A DNA stretch of 44,490 nucleotides. It comes from Actinomycetota bacterium (GTDB taxonomy: Bacteria > Actinomycetota > CADDZG01 > WHSQ01). Shown in pieces: positions 8,656 to 17,504 of the stretch. The stretch is taken from assembly GCA_013694625.1 (NCBI GenBank), contig JACDCD010000067.1, positions 1 through 44,490 on the forward strand, in the 5' to 3' direction. The position numbers and the translations under genes are program-made. The notes below the pieces were generated by a model. The model made no database searches. It had not been told where the DNA came from and worked only from the letters and a program-made list of their open reading frames with translations. How positions within the stretch are numbered: the stretch's first letter is position 1; the number at the start of each line of letters is the position of its first letter.

Positions 8656-9900
8656 TCAGCGCACCCGGTAGATGAGGGCATCGCCCTGCCCGCCGCCGCC
8701 GCAGAGCGCAGCTCCACCGATTCCCCCGCCGCGTCTCTGCAGCTCGTGCAACAAGGTGACCGTGATGCGTGTACCCGTGCATCCGATCGGATGACCAAGC
8801 GCAACGCCGCCGCCGTTGACGTTCACTATGCTCTCGGCCGCTGTGTCATCGCCGAAAAGCATGCGCGTCGAGTGCAGAGCGACCGCAGCGAAGGCCTCAT
8901 TTATCTCGAGCAGATCAAGATCTTCTGGAGATAGTCCCGCTTTCTTGAGAGCCGTTTGCACTGCCAGGGCAGGCACTGTGTGCAGATAGGGAGGTTCGGC
9001 CGCGGACATGCCATGCGCCAGAATCTCGGCCACGGGCTCTATGTGCAGTTCCTCGGCGCGCTCCTTGCTCATCACGACAACGGCTGCACCACCGTCGGAT
9101 AGCTGTGCCGCATTGCCGGCGGTTATGGTTCCGTTCTCGGCGAACGCAGGACGGAGAGCGCCGAGTGATTCGGTCGTCGCGTCGGCGCGAATACCCTCGT
9201 CGCGGCCGAACGTCTGCGGCTCTGTTTTCCCTCGCGCGATCTGAAAAGGTGCGATCTCGTGAGCAAAACGTCCGTCATCAGTAGCGGCATAGGCGCGGCC
9301 ATGGGAGCGTGCGGCCCAGGCATCCTGATCGGAGCGAGTAATGCCGAGCTCTCCGTTGACCTCGTCGGACTGTGCTCCCATGGTCTTGTGGGAGAACGCA
9401 TCGACGAGTCCGTCGAGTTGCATCGAATCGACAAGGGCGCCGTCACCCATCCGGTGGCCCCACCGCGCCTTCGGCAGTAGGTAGGGCGCTTGGTCCATCG
9501 ACTCCATTCCCCCGGCCACCACTACGGACACTTCTCCGGCGCGGATGAGCTGATCGGCCAAGGCGATCGCTGTGAGGCCCGAGAGACAAACCTTGTTCAC
9601 CGTGATGGCAGGCGTCGATTGGGGAATCCCCGCCGCCATAGCTGCCTGCCGCGCCGTGATCTGCCCGGTTCCGGCTTGAAGGACCTGACCCATGATCACG
9701 TAGTCGACGTGCTCGCCCCTCACGCCGGTGCGGTCCAGTGCCGCCCTGATTGCATGGGAACCGAGCTCAACGGCCGGTATGTCCCTGAGGGCGCCGCCGA
9801 ACCTCCCGACCGCAGTGCGAGCGGATGACACGATCACTGAGCCGGCCAACTGAGCAGCCCCTTTCTCTGGAGAGGATTGCGCCGTAGGGGCGGCCTCCAT
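8656..9900 (-). CDS. Acetyl-CoA C-acetyltransferase (thiolase)
   Basis: Condenses two acetyl-CoA or cleaves 3-ketoacyl-CoA; cytosolic. 414 residues from ATG 9900. All thiolase catalytic elements are present: the nucleophilic Cys at about 105 in NKVCLSG, GGMESMDQAPY, NEAFAAVAL, GHPIGCTG with the His, and the second catalytic Cys in ALCGGGGQGDA. The first 21 residues are not conserved in the family, and SVIVSSARTAVG is the usual beginning, so GTG 9837 is a possible alternative; a TACAAT box overlapping ATG 9900 would also favour a downstream start. It is divergent from the methylmalonyl-CoA epimerase gene. A biosynthetic (acetoacetyl-CoA) or degradative role cannot be distinguished. Confidence 0.93.
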   Translation of the reverse strand: MEAAPTAQSSPEKGAAQLAGSVIVSSARTAVGRFGGALRDIPAVELGSHAIRAALDRTGVRGEHVDYVIMGQVLQAGTGQITARQAAMAAGIPQSTPAITVNKVCLSGLTAIALADQLIRAGEVSVVVAGGMESMDQAPYLLPKARWGHRMGDGALVDSMQLDGLVDAFSHKTMGAQSDEVNGELGITRSDQDAWAARSHGRAYAATDDGRFAHEIAPFQIARGKTEPQTFGRDEGIRADATTESLGALRPAFAENGTITAGNAAQLSDGGAAVVVMSKERAEELHIEPVAEILAHGMSAAEPPYLHTVPALAVQTALKKAGLSPEDLDLLEINEAFAAVALHSTRMLFGDDTAAESIVNVNGGGVALGHPIGCTGTRITVTLLHELQRRGGGIGGAALCGGGGQGDALIYRVR

Positions 9901-9993
9901 TGTAGGCGCGTGAGCTCATCCGGAGTCCGCCGGGTGCATCGGCGGCGCCAGAGCCTCGGCGCGGCCAGGGGCGCTCCTTGCGCGCCGAAGCAC

Positions 9994-9999
9994 TAGGAT
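9994..9999 (+). promoter_or_regulatory. Leaderless-type -10 box for epimerase gene
   Basis: TAGGAT, then 6 nt, then the GTG start at 10006. No Shine-Dalgarno. It lies in the 105-bp divergent gap between thiolase and epimerase. Confidence 0.5.
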
Positions 10000-10005
10000 T
10001 CGCAG

Positions 10006-10410
10006 GTGCTCGGACGAATAGACCATGTCGCCTTGGCGGTGAGCGATCTCGAAAACTCTCTCGCCCTTTTCCACGAGATCTGGGGGTTGGAAAGGGCCAC
10101 CCGGGAACGGGTCGAAGAACAGGGAGTCGAGGAAGCGATGCTGGCACTCGGCGACTGCAGCCTGCAACTCGTGGCTCCCGCGAGTGAGGACAGCAGGCTG
10201 ATGCGCTACCTCGAGAGGCGGGGTGAAGGCCTCCATCACATCGCTTTCAGAGTCGATGACATCGCCGGCACCCTGAAGCACCTGAAGGACAAGGGGGTTG
10301 AGTTGATCGACGACTCGCCGCGCTCCGGTGGTGGAGGGAGCCTCATTGCATTCGTTCATCCGCGCGGCCAGAACGGGGTTCTGATCGAACTGGTTCAACG
10401 GCCTCAGTGA
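10006..10410 (+). CDS. mce: Methylmalonyl-CoA epimerase
   Basis: Interconverts (2R)- and (2S)-methylmalonyl-CoA in propionyl-CoA metabolism. 134 residues, the usual length for this vicinal-oxygen-chelate enzyme. The two beta-alpha-beta modules carry the metal ligands: His in RIDHVALAVSDLE, the Gln in SLQLVAP, His in GLHHIAFRVDDI and Glu in GVLIELVQ. The start is GTG 10006, directly after a TANNNT box. Its stop overlaps the start of the MFS gene (GTGA). Finding it a few genes before the acyl-CoA carboxylase subunits is consistent with a propionate pathway in this organism; the mutase is not in the window. Confidence 0.9.
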   Translation: MLGRIDHVALAVSDLENSLALFHEIWGLERATRERVEEQGVEEAMLALGDCSLQLVAPASEDSRLMRYLERRGEGLHHIAFRVDDIAGTLKHLKDKGVELIDDSPRSGGGGSLIAFVHPRGQNGVLIELVQRPQ

Positions 10411-11807
10411 GGGGCGACGCCAATAGGCCACGGCGCCGGTCGGACAAGCGCGCTCCTGCCGGAACCAAGACAAGAGCCACCGGCCCGTTCGGCGCCAAGG
10501 GTTCCATCCCGGCTCCGGTCGATGAGAGCGACCTGAGCGACGACGACCCGCTCCACGGCGGCCCGGCCGACATCCACGAAGACATAGGGATGCCCCCTGC
10601 GACCCTGGGATCCAACACCGTCGTGCCGCCTCTCAAGCGACCAGAGTTCCGCAAGCTACTGGCTATCTCGATAACCGTCGCTCTCGGATTCGGGATGGTG
10701 ATTCCGGTGCTTCCTCTTTATGCCGAGTCGTTTGGGGTGGGACTCGCCGACATCGGCTTCATCCAGCTTGTGTTCGGCCTGACCCGTTTCTCGTTCGGGC
10801 TCGTCGGTGGGCTCGTCGTCGACCGTTACGGTGACCGGGTTTGCACCATGGCAGGGCTGCTGATCGTGTCTGTGTCCTCCTACGGCGCAGGACTAGCCGC
10901 CAGCTTCCCCCAGCTCGTCGTGGCGCGCGGAGTAGGTGGCATGGGGTCGGCCCTGTTCATCTCGGGGTTGATGAACCGCATCCTGCGAATTATCGAACCG
11001 TCGGCAATGGGAAGCGCCACAGGCGCGTTCAGAGCATCGTTCCTCGTCGGAGCGTCGGCCGGGCCCCTGGTGGGCGGGATCGTCGCGGCGCGCTTCGGGC
11101 TCGGCGCGCCGTTCATCTTCTACGCAACCGGTCTGCTGGTGGCGACGGCGATCACCTGGTACGTCATGAAGGGTGGAATCCTCGTCGACGATGGCGCCAA
11201 ACGCTCGCCTCTCGAGGCGCTACGGGCGGCGCGCCCGCTGTTGGGCGACCGGCGTTACATCATCGCCCTGCTGGCGACCCTCGTGTCATGGTGGACGGTT
11301 GCCGGACCGGCGCAAACCGTGGGGCCGGTGTTCGCCCGAGCGGTCCTGAGGCTTTCCAGCAGCCAGATCGGGCTCGCCATCACGATGCTCTCGGTGGGTG
11401 AGGTCCTCATCCTGTTCGTGGCCGGACGCGCCTCGGACCGCTACGGGCGCCGGGTAGTGCTGGCGCCGTCGCTGGCGGTCGCAGCGGCCGCCACGGCTGC
11501 GATAGGGCTGATCGACGCCGGCTCCGCCTGGGCCTACTACCCATTGATGATGGCCGTCGGTATGGGAATCGCCGCAGTTGGCGCGGCCTCGGGTGGGCTC
11601 CTGGCCGATGCGATCCCCCGGGGAGGCTCGGGCGCAGCGGTCGGAGTTAACCAGATGGCGGGCGATCTCGGCTACCTCACCTCACCTTTGACCGTCGGGA
11701 CGCTCGCCGAACGCTCCGGCTTCGGCGCGGCCTACATGGCCGGCGCCCTTCCCGCCGCCCTGGTATTCCTGGCCTCCCTGAAGCTCCCCCGCCGGCGGAG
11801 TGGGTGA
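10407..11807 (+). CDS. MFS transporter with long hydrophilic N-terminal extension
   Basis: A major facilitator superfamily permease of 466 residues. The start is GTG 10407, overlapping the epimerase stop by 4 bp. The first 75 or so residues are charged and Pro/Gly rich with no predicted membrane span. About 12 hydrophobic helices follow, from LLAISITVALGFGMVIPVLPLY. Motif A is GGLVVDRYGDR between helices 2 and 3, and a second copy RASDRYGRRVV marks the start of the C-terminal half. The closest general type is drug/metabolite efflux, but no substrate can be assigned. Coupling to an epimerase is unusual and may only reflect compact packing. If the extension is not translated, a start near residue 60 would still keep all helices. 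Confidence 0.87.
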   Translation: MRGDANRPRRRSDKRAPAGTKTRATGPFGAKGSIPAPVDESDLSDDDPLHGGPADIHEDIGMPPATLGSNTVVPPLKRPEFRKLLAISITVALGFGMVIPVLPLYAESFGVGLADIGFIQLVFGLTRFSFGLVGGLVVDRYGDRVCTMAGLLIVSVSSYGAGLAASFPQLVVARGVGGMGSALFISGLMNRILRIIEPSAMGSATGAFRASFLVGASAGPLVGGIVAARFGLGAPFIFYATGLLVATAITWYVMKGGILVDDGAKRSPLEALRAARPLLGDRRYIIALLATLVSWWTVAGPAQTVGPVFARAVLRLSSSQIGLAITMLSVGEVLILFVAGRASDRYGRRVVLAPSLAVAAAATAAIGLIDAGSAWAYYPLMMAVGMGIAAVGAASGGLLADAIPRGGSGAAVGVNQMAGDLGYLTSPLTVGTLAERSGFGAAYMAGALPAALVFLASLKLPRRRSG

Positions 11808-11859
11808 TGGGCGTGCATGGTTCACATCTCCCACCCACTCGGCGAAATTGCGCCGGCAC

Positions 11860-12978
11860 GTGAGCGGCGGCCGCTACGAGGAGGCCGGGGTGAGGGGGCA
11901 GGGGCTCGCCGTCTCATCCGTGCTCCGGCACCTTGGGCCTACTCTCGGCCTACCCGACGACGCCGAGGTGATTACGGGTTTCGGCCATTACGCAAGCGTG
12001 CTCAAGGTGTCGCACGACGTAGCGCTCGCGCTATCGACCGATGGGGTCGGCAGCAAGACGTTGATCGCATCGGCACTGGATCGCTACGACACGATCGGCT
12101 TCGACTGCGTGGCGATGAACGTCAACGACGTGCTCTGTGTCGGAGCATCCCCGATCGCCATGGTCGACTACCTGGGGGTGCACTCGCTCGATCCGCGGCG
12201 CGCCGAGGCGGTGCTGAGGGGCCTCGCGGCAGCCGCCTCAGAGGCGGGCATTGCCATCCCCGGCGGCGAAATCGCGCAGCTTCCCGAGGTCATTGGTCCC
12301 GGCGATGACGCCTTCGATCTGGTGGGCACCTGCGTAGGGATCGTGCACCCCGACCGGCTCATGCTGGGTGCGGACATCGAACCGGGGGACGCAATCATTG
12401 GAATCGCGTCGTCTGGGATCCACTCGAACGGGCTCACGCTGGCGCGCCGGGTTTTGCTCGCGGAGGAGGGTGGCGGGCTCGATGCTCACGTCGACGCCCT
12501 GGGGCGCCCGGTGGGCGAGGAGCTCCTGGAGCCCACTCTCATCTACACTTCTGCGGTCAGAGCCCTGCGGGGCTTGCCGATAAGCGGACTGGCGCACATC
12601 ACGAGCGACGGGTTCGTCAACCTCTGCCGCCTCGAGGCGCCCGTCGGCTACACCATCGAGACATTGCCCCCCCCGCCTCCCATCTTCCGGCTCATACAGG
12701 AGATCGGAGGCATCGAGGACGCAGAGATGTTCCGGGTCTTCAATATGGGTGTCGGGTTCGTGGTGATCAGTCGCCCCGGTGGTGCTTCCGACGCCCTCGA
12801 CCGCCTCGGGCGGGCGGGCCATGAGGCGGCGCTGATGGGTGTTGTGAGCGACGCCGCCGGCCGGGTGGTCATCGAGCCCGTGGGTCTGGTCGGGTCCCTG
12901 AGCGGATCCGAGAGCAGGTTCTCATCTGTTGAGGCCCTGCGACCAGTTGTGAAGGGGCCCGTGGCGCGACCCCATTAG
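11860..12978 (+). CDS. purM: Phosphoribosylformylglycinamidine cyclo-ligase (AIR synthetase)
   Basis: ATP-dependent ring closure of FGAM to aminoimidazole ribotide, step five of purine synthesis. GTG 11860 begins a 372-residue protein whose [10 protein letters not shown] matches the start of PurM; GTG 11800, overlapping the MFS stop by 8 bp, would add 20 residues not seen in the family. Key motifs are [13 protein letters not shown] (ATP/Mg site), [39 protein letters not shown] and [16 protein letters not shown]. No Shine-Dalgarno supports either start. The other pur genes are not nearby. The TAG stop doubles as part of the -10 box of the next gene. Confidence 0.92.
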   Translation: MSGGRYEEAGVRGQGLAVSSVLRHLGPTLGLPDDAEVITGFGHYASVLKVSHDVALALSTDGVGSKTLIASALDRYDTIGFDCVAMNVNDVLCVGASPIAMVDYLGVHSLDPRRAEAVLRGLAAAASEAGIAIPGGEIAQLPEVIGPGDDAFDLVGTCVGIVHPDRLMLGADIEPGDAIIGIASSGIHSNGLTLARRVLLAEEGGGLDAHVDALGRPVGEELLEPTLIYTSAVRALRGLPISGLAHITSDGFVNLCRLEAPVGYTIETLPPPPPIFRLIQEIGGIEDAEMFRVFNMGVGFVVISRPGGASDALDRLGRAGHEAALMGVVSDAAGRVVIEPVGLVGSLSGSESRFSSVEALRPVVKGPVARPH

Positions 12979-12981
12979 ACT
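12976..12981 (+). promoter_or_regulatory. Leaderless-type -10 box for pccB
   Basis: TAGACT followed by 7 nt and ATG 12989. Its first three bases are the purM stop codon, so the pccB promoter is nested in the end of purM. Confidence 0.5.
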
Positions 12982-12988
12982 CCCGGTA

Positions 12989-14572
12989 ATGGCCACCGAG
13001 GAGCAGATCCCCGAACACGCCACCCCCATCGACAACCAGATCACAGACCTGCGGGCCAAGAAGCAGGAGGCGATGGTCGCCGGCGGCGAGGGCGCGATCA
13101 AAAGGCAGCACGACCGCGGAAAGCTGACCGCTCGTGAGCGCATCGAGTTGTTCCTAGACAAAGGCAGCTTCGTCGAGACCGACATGCTGGTCCGGCACCG
13201 ATCCCACGGCTTCGACATCGAGAATCGCCGCCCCAACTCGGACGCCGTCGTCACCGGCTGGGGAACCGTCGATGATCGAAAGGTCTTCGTGTTTGCACAG
13301 GACTTCACGGTTTTCGGGGGTTCCCTGGGCGAGGTCATGGCGGAAAAGATATGCAAGATCATGGATCTTGCGCTCGAAACCGGCGCGCCGGTTATCGGGA
13401 TCAATGATTCGGGCGGCGCGCGCATTCAAGAAGGTGCGGTGTCGCTCGCCGGATACGGTTACATCTTCGACCGCAACGTCAGGTGCTCCGGAGTCATTCC
13501 GCAGATCTCGGCGATCATGGGCCCGTGCGCAGGGGGCGCGGTCTACTCTCCGGCGCTCACCGATTTTACTTTCATGGTGAACGAAACCTCCCACATGTTC
13601 ATCACGGGACCGGAAATCGTACGGGCGGTGACGGGAGAGGATGTCACCCAGGAAGAGCTCGGCGGCGCCATGACACACGCCTCGAAGTCGGGGGCAACCC
13701 ACTTCGTAGCCATAAACGATGAAGATTGCCTCAGGCAAATGCGTTATCTATTGTCGTTCCTGCCTCCGAACAACTTCGAGTCACCGCCCTTCTTCCCGCC
13801 GACCGACGATGCCATGCGTTCATGTGACGAGCTGACCGACCTGATGCCCGACTCGTCGAACAAGCCCTACGACATGCATCACGTGATCGGCTCGGTCTCA
13901 GACGACGGTGAATTCTTCGAAGTTCACCAGCATTGGGCGCAAAACATCCTGTGTGGCTTTGCTCGAATTGCAGGGCATCCCGTCGGCATCGTTGCCAATC
14001 AACCTCAGGTGTTGGCCGGCACCCTCGATATCTCGTCATCGATCAAAGGGGCCCGCTTCGTGCGCTTTTGCGACGCGTTCAACATCCCACTCGTGACCTT
14101 CGTCGATGTGCCCGGTTTCCTTCCCGGCACCGGCCAAGAGTACGGCGGCATCATCCGGCACGGAGCAAAGCTCCTGTACGCCTTCACTGAAGCGACGGTA
14201 CCGCGCGTTACGATCATCACCCGCAAAGCGTATGGAGGCGCCTATCTCGTCATGAACTCCAAACATCTGCGCGCCGACATATCGTTCGCATGGCCGTCAG
14301 CAGAGATCGCAGTCATGGGCGCAGAGGGGGCGGTGAACATCATCCACCGCAAGGAGCTTACGGACGCCGACGATCCGGAAGCGAGACGTGAAGAGTTGCT
14401 CGACGACTACCTCGAAAGGTTCTCCAATCCCTATATCGCTGCCGAACGAGGTTACGTCGACGACGTGATCGAACCGCGGGACACGCGCATAAGGCTTGCG
14501 CAGTCGCTCGAGATGCTGCGTTCCAAGCGCGAAACCATCCCTCAGAGAAAGCACGGGAGCATCCCGCTGTGA
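12989..14572 (+). CDS. pccB: Acyl-CoA (propionyl/acetyl-CoA) carboxylase, carboxyltransferase beta subunit
   Basis: Transfers the carboxyl group from carboxybiotin to propionyl- or acetyl-CoA, giving methylmalonyl- or malonyl-CoA. 527 residues, the standard length for PccB/AccD. It has both crotonase-like halves: N-terminal [54 protein letters not shown] and [15 protein letters not shown]-terminal [33 protein letters not shown] and [10 protein letters not shown]. The biotin-carrying alpha subunit is not in the window, so it must be supplied from elsewhere, as is usual in actinobacteria. The stop overlaps the epsilon-like gene by 4 bp. With the nearby epimerase this fits propionyl-CoA metabolism, but acetyl-CoA use is equally possible. 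Confidence 0.93.
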   Translation: MATEEQIPEHATPIDNQITDLRAKKQEAMVAGGEGAIKRQHDRGKLTARERIELFLDKGSFVETDMLVRHRSHGFDIENRRPNSDAVVTGWGTVDDRKVFVFAQDFTVFGGSLGEVMAEKICKIMDLALETGAPVIGINDSGGARIQEGAVSLAGYGYIFDRNVRCSGVIPQISAIMGPCAGGAVYSPALTDFTFMVNETSHMFITGPEIVRAVTGEDVTQEELGGAMTHASKSGATHFVAINDEDCLRQMRYLLSFLPPNNFESPPFFPPTDDAMRSCDELTDLMPDSSNKPYDMHHVIGSVSDDGEFFEVHQHWAQNILCGFARIAGHPVGIVANQPQVLAGTLDISSSIKGARFVRFCDAFNIPLVTFVDVPGFLPGTGQEYGGIIRHGAKLLYAFTEATVPRVTIITRKAYGGAYLVMNSKHLRADISFAWPSAEIAVMGAEGAVNIIHRKELTDADDPEARREELLDDYLERFSNPYIAAERGYVDDVIEPRDTRIRLAQSLEMLRSKRETIPQRKHGSIPL

Positions 14573-14862
14573 GCGAGCCCCACAGACGGCGCAGCATGCT
14601 CGAGGTCGTCTCGATCGACGGCCAACCCAGCGAGGAGGAAAGGCAGGCTATCGCCCGGGCGCTCGAGGAGCTCGCAGCCAAGGAGAGGGCGGAGCGCACG
14701 GCATCCATATGGTTGAGGGCCGGCCGGGCTCAAGGGCGGCGGCTCGGCATGTTCGACTACCACGCTCGTTTCGAGGCCGCCGATGCGTGGCGGCTGTCCA
14801 CTCGGTTCCCGTTCGGTGGGCGCGAGTATCCGGGGTTGAACGGGCGCGGCGACGCAAAGTAG
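14569..14862 (+). CDS. Acyl-CoA carboxylase epsilon-like small subunit
   Basis: A 97-residue protein starting at GTG 14569 in a GTGA overlap with the carboxyltransferase gene. Residues 10-35 ([25 protein letters not shown]) resemble the N-terminal helix of actinobacterial acyl-CoA carboxylase epsilon subunits (LRVV-x-GxPTxEELAAL), which bind and stimulate the beta subunit. The C-terminal half, with several Arg/Trp residues ([33 protein letters not shown]), is longer than in typical epsilon chains. Assignment rests mainly on position directly behind pccB; it could instead be an unrelated small protein. Confidence 0.6.
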   Translation: MSEPHRRRSMLEVVSIDGQPSEEERQAIARALEELAAKERAERTASIWLRAGRAQGRRLGMFDYHARFEAADAWRLSTRFPFGGREYPGLNGRGDAK

Positions 14863-14953
14863 CGACCCGGCCCACGACACATGCCATGCTTCTGGGTGGG
14901 CCGGGACCGGACGTGAGTAAGGCGGGACGGCCACCGTAAGCGGGCGCTCCTGG

Positions 14954-16210
14954 GTGCCGGTGCCTGAGGGCTCGGACTTCCCCCTCCAGAACCTCCCTTA
15001 CGGCGTTTTCCGGCGCGCCGGGGAGCCCGCCCGAATCGGGGTTGCGATAGGAGACCACATCCTCGACCTCGACGCGCTGCAGCGAGACGGGCTCCTGGAA
15101 GCCGGTGGCAGGCTGCCCGAGGCGGTCTTCGGCCGAGGCTCGCTCAACCCCTTCCTCACGCTCGGCCGGAGCGCGTGGCAGAGCGTCCGGGCCCGCGTCA
15201 CCGAGCTCCTCGAGGATCGCAACCATACCGTCCGTGATCTCCCGGGGCTCGCAGGTCGAGCATTGATCGAGCAGTCCGAGGTCGAGATGATTCTGCCCGT
15301 GGAGATCGGCGACTACGTCGATTTTTACTCGTCGCTGGAGCACGCCTCGAACATGGGGGCCATGCTTCGCCCCGACGGCGACCCTCTGCCGCCCAACTGG
15401 CGCCACCTTCCCGTCGGCTACCACGGGCGCGCCGGAAGCGTCGTCGTGAGCGGAACGCCCGTGGTGCGGCCATGGGGGCAGACCGTCCGAGACAACGGCC
15501 CTCCGGCGTTCGGCCCGTCGGGGATGCTGGACTTCGAGCTCGAGGTCGGATTCATCGCAGGGGCCCCGAGCGCGTTGGGCGCCCCAGTACCCATCGAGGA
15601 GGCGCCCGAGCACATCTTCGGCTGTGTGCTCGTCAACGACTGGAGCGCCCGGGACATCCAGAGGTGGGAGTATGCACCCCTCGGGCCCTTTCTCGCAAAG
15701 TCCTTTGTGACGTCGATCTCGCCTTGGGTGGTGACCCTGGACGCCCTCGGGCCCTACTTCGTCCCAGGCCCGGAGCAGAAACCTCCCGTGCTCGAATATC
15801 TCAGGAGCGACCGGGACTGGGCCATCGATCTAGACCTCGAGGTCACCCTTGCGTCACAGGCGATGACCGAGCAGGGCCTGGAGGCGGAGATCATCTCGAA
15901 CACCAACCTCAGGACGCTCTACTGGAGCGTGGCCCAACAGCTCGCGCATTCCACTTCCAACGGGGCGCGCGTCCGCACCGGTGACCTGTTCGCCTCGGGC
16001 ACAGTCTCGGGCCCGCGCCCGGGGACCTACGGGAGCATGATCGAGCTCACCTGGTCCGGGGAGCGGCCGCTCGTACTCCCGGACGGATCCCACCGCACCT
16101 GGCTCGAGGACGGCGACACGATCGCGATGCACGGGGTCTGTGGTCCCGCCGAGGGGGCACCCGCCGTCGGTTTCGGCGAAGTCCGGGGCGCAATCGTCCC
16201 GTCGCCCTGA
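14954..16210 (+). CDS. fahA: Fumarylacetoacetase
   Basis: Hydrolyses fumarylacetoacetate to fumarate and acetoacetate, the last step of tyrosine/homogentisate breakdown. 418 residues, as in eukaryotic FAH. The N-terminal SH3-like domain begins VPVPEGSDFPLQNLPYGVF. The catalytic domain has VDFYSSLEHASNMG (metal Asp and the catalytic His), WRHLPVGYHGRAGSVVVSG, FELEVGFIAG (metal Glu pair), VNDWSARDIQRWEY (metal Asp) and LGPFLAKSF (Lys). GTG 14954 is the only start after an in-frame stop that keeps the conserved N-terminus. It converges with the homogentisate dioxygenase gene, leaving only 6 bp between the stops. Confidence 0.95.
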   Translation: MPVPEGSDFPLQNLPYGVFRRAGEPARIGVAIGDHILDLDALQRDGLLEAGGRLPEAVFGRGSLNPFLTLGRSAWQSVRARVTELLEDRNHTVRDLPGLAGRALIEQSEVEMILPVEIGDYVDFYSSLEHASNMGAMLRPDGDPLPPNWRHLPVGYHGRAGSVVVSGTPVVRPWGQTVRDNGPPAFGPSGMLDFELEVGFIAGAPSALGAPVPIEEAPEHIFGCVLVNDWSARDIQRWEYAPLGPFLAKSFVTSISPWVVTLDALGPYFVPGPEQKPPVLEYLRSDRDWAIDLDLEVTLASQAMTEQGLEAEIISNTNLRTLYWSVAQQLAHSTSNGARVRTGDLFASGTVSGPRPGTYGSMIELTWSGERPLVLPDGSHRTWLEDGDTIAMHGVCGPAEGAPAVGFGEVRGAIVPSP

Positions 16211-16222
16211 ATTGGCTCAGGG
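16205..16222. terminator. Perfect inverted repeat spanning two convergent stop codons
   Basis: CCCTGA, 6-nt loop ATTGGC, TCAGGG. Each arm contains one of the two stop codons (fahA at 16208-16210, hmgA at 16217-16219 on the minus strand). A short hairpin that could serve both directions; no U-run, so terminator function is tentative. Confidence 0.4.
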
Positions 16223-17407
16223 AATGGTGGGAATCTCTGATTCGGGAATGTCGCCCTCCGGCGCGTACCACGAGTACGCGTAACCCGGTTCATCCAGGCC
16301 CTGCGCCCAAGACGACAATCGAAGCGGGTTGAAGGTGTCGCACATCACCGCAAGCTCGTGGGTTTCGGTGACCCCCAGCGACTTCTCCACCAGGCCGGGC
16401 TGCGGTCCGTGCGGTATCCCCGACGGGTGCAGGGTTATCGAGCCGACCTCGATGCCCCGGCGCGACCCGAAGTTTCCCGAGACGTAATAGATCATCTCCT
16501 CGGAATTCAGGTTCGAGTGGTGATACGGAAGGGCGATCGCATTCGGGTCCCAGTCGAGCTTGCGGGGGCAGAAGGAACAGATGACGAAGTTGCGACCCTG
16601 AAAGGTCTGGTGGGACGGAGGGGGCATGTGGATACGACCCGCAATGGGCTCGAAGTCGGCGATGTTGAAGGTCCACGGAAACACGTACCCGTCCCAGCCG
16701 ACGACATCAAACGGATGGTAGTCGAGCAGGTATCGTTGATAGCCGTCTTTGATGCGCAGCACGACAACGTGCTCGCCGCGATCATCGTACGTCTTCAGCT
16801 CCGTCGGTGGATGGATGTCGCGCTGGTAGTAAGGAGCGTGCTCGAGCAGCTGTCCGTACGCATTCCGATAACGGCGCGGGGTCTCGATGAGACCAGGAGA
16901 GGTAAACACCAGGCAGCGCTGCGGTGCGGCGTCCGCGAAGCGGTATGTAGTTCCTCGTGGGATGACGATGTAATCGCCTTCCCGGAACGGCAGGTCCCCG
17001 AAGATCGTCTCGAGTGTCCCGGAGCCTTCGTGGACGAAGATGACCTCATCACCTTCGCCGTTGCGATAGAAGTCCCCCATCGCTTCCGCCGGCCGGCACA
17101 TCGCAATTTCCACGTCGTTGTTCCACATGAGCACTTTTCGGCCCGTGACGGCGTCACCCTCTGCCGGGATGTCCGCAGTGAGAAAGTGCCGATGTGCATG
17201 TCCGTCGGGCACCCATTCGTCGCGCTGGATCGGCTCGAACTTGCCGATCTCTTTGATCCGGCAGGGCGATGTGAGGTGATAGAGGATCGATTCGTTACCC
17301 GAAAACCCCTCCAGACCGAACACTTCCTCGGTCAAAAGGAGTCCGTCTCTGCGAAGCTGGGTGTGTCGCTTCGGCGGGACCTCGCCCCTTCGCTGGTAGA
17401 TAGGCAC
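16217..17407 (-). CDS. hmgA: Homogentisate 1,2-dioxygenase
   Basis: Fe(II) enzyme that opens the ring of homogentisate to maleylacetoacetate. The start is GTG 17407, where VPIYQRRGEVPPKRHTQLR begins and which is preceded by GGAGGAGG at good spacing; the open frame further upstream overlaps the divergent DUF4012 gene. The 396-residue length is that of the short bacterial form (longer eukaryotic enzymes have about 445). The cupin region has the iron/substrate motif LHPSGIPHGPQPG, then a Glu-rich segment and VMCDTFNPLRLS. The pathway partner fahA is convergent; the isomerase between them is not in the window. Confidence 0.93.
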   Translation of the reverse strand: MPIYQRRGEVPPKRHTQLRRDGLLLTEEVFGLEGFSGNESILYHLTSPCRIKEIGKFEPIQRDEWVPDGHAHRHFLTADIPAEGDAVTGRKVLMWNNDVEIAMCRPAEAMGDFYRNGEGDEVIFVHEGSGTLETIFGDLPFREGDYIVIPRGTTYRFADAAPQRCLVFTSPGLIETPRRYRNAYGQLLEHAPYYQRDIHPPTELKTYDDRGEHVVVLRIKDGYQRYLLDYHPFDVVGWDGYVFPWTFNIADFEPIAGRIHMPPPSHQTFQGRNFVICSFCPRKLDWDPNAIALPYHHSNLNSEEMIYYVSGNFGSRRGIEVGSITLHPSGIPHGPQPGLVEKSLGVTETHELAVMCDTFNPLRLSSWAQGLDEPGYAYSWYAPEGDIPESEIPTIP

Positions 17408-17416
17408 CCTGCGTAG

Positions 17417-17424
17417 CCTCCTCC
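17417..17424 (-). promoter_or_regulatory. Shine-Dalgarno deciding the hmgA start
   Basis: GGAGGAGG on the minus strand, 9 nt before GTG 17407. One of the few strong ribosome binding sites in the window; it fixes the start in a long open frame. Confidence 0.7.
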
Positions 17425-17504
17425 GTGAGCGTAAAGTCGCGCGCAGCCCAGCCCATGATAGGGCAGAAGCCTGTAACCATCGACTCCGGAGAGACCAACC
17501 ACAT

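Noticed and set aside
16358-17416. 352-codon plus-strand frame
   Set aside because: Antisense to homogentisate dioxygenase, whose motifs are complete.
17428-17433. TACGCT box on the minus strand upstream of hmgA
   Set aside because: A start of transcription 7 nt downstream would cut into the strong GGAGGAGG ribosome site, so it is not accepted as the promoter.
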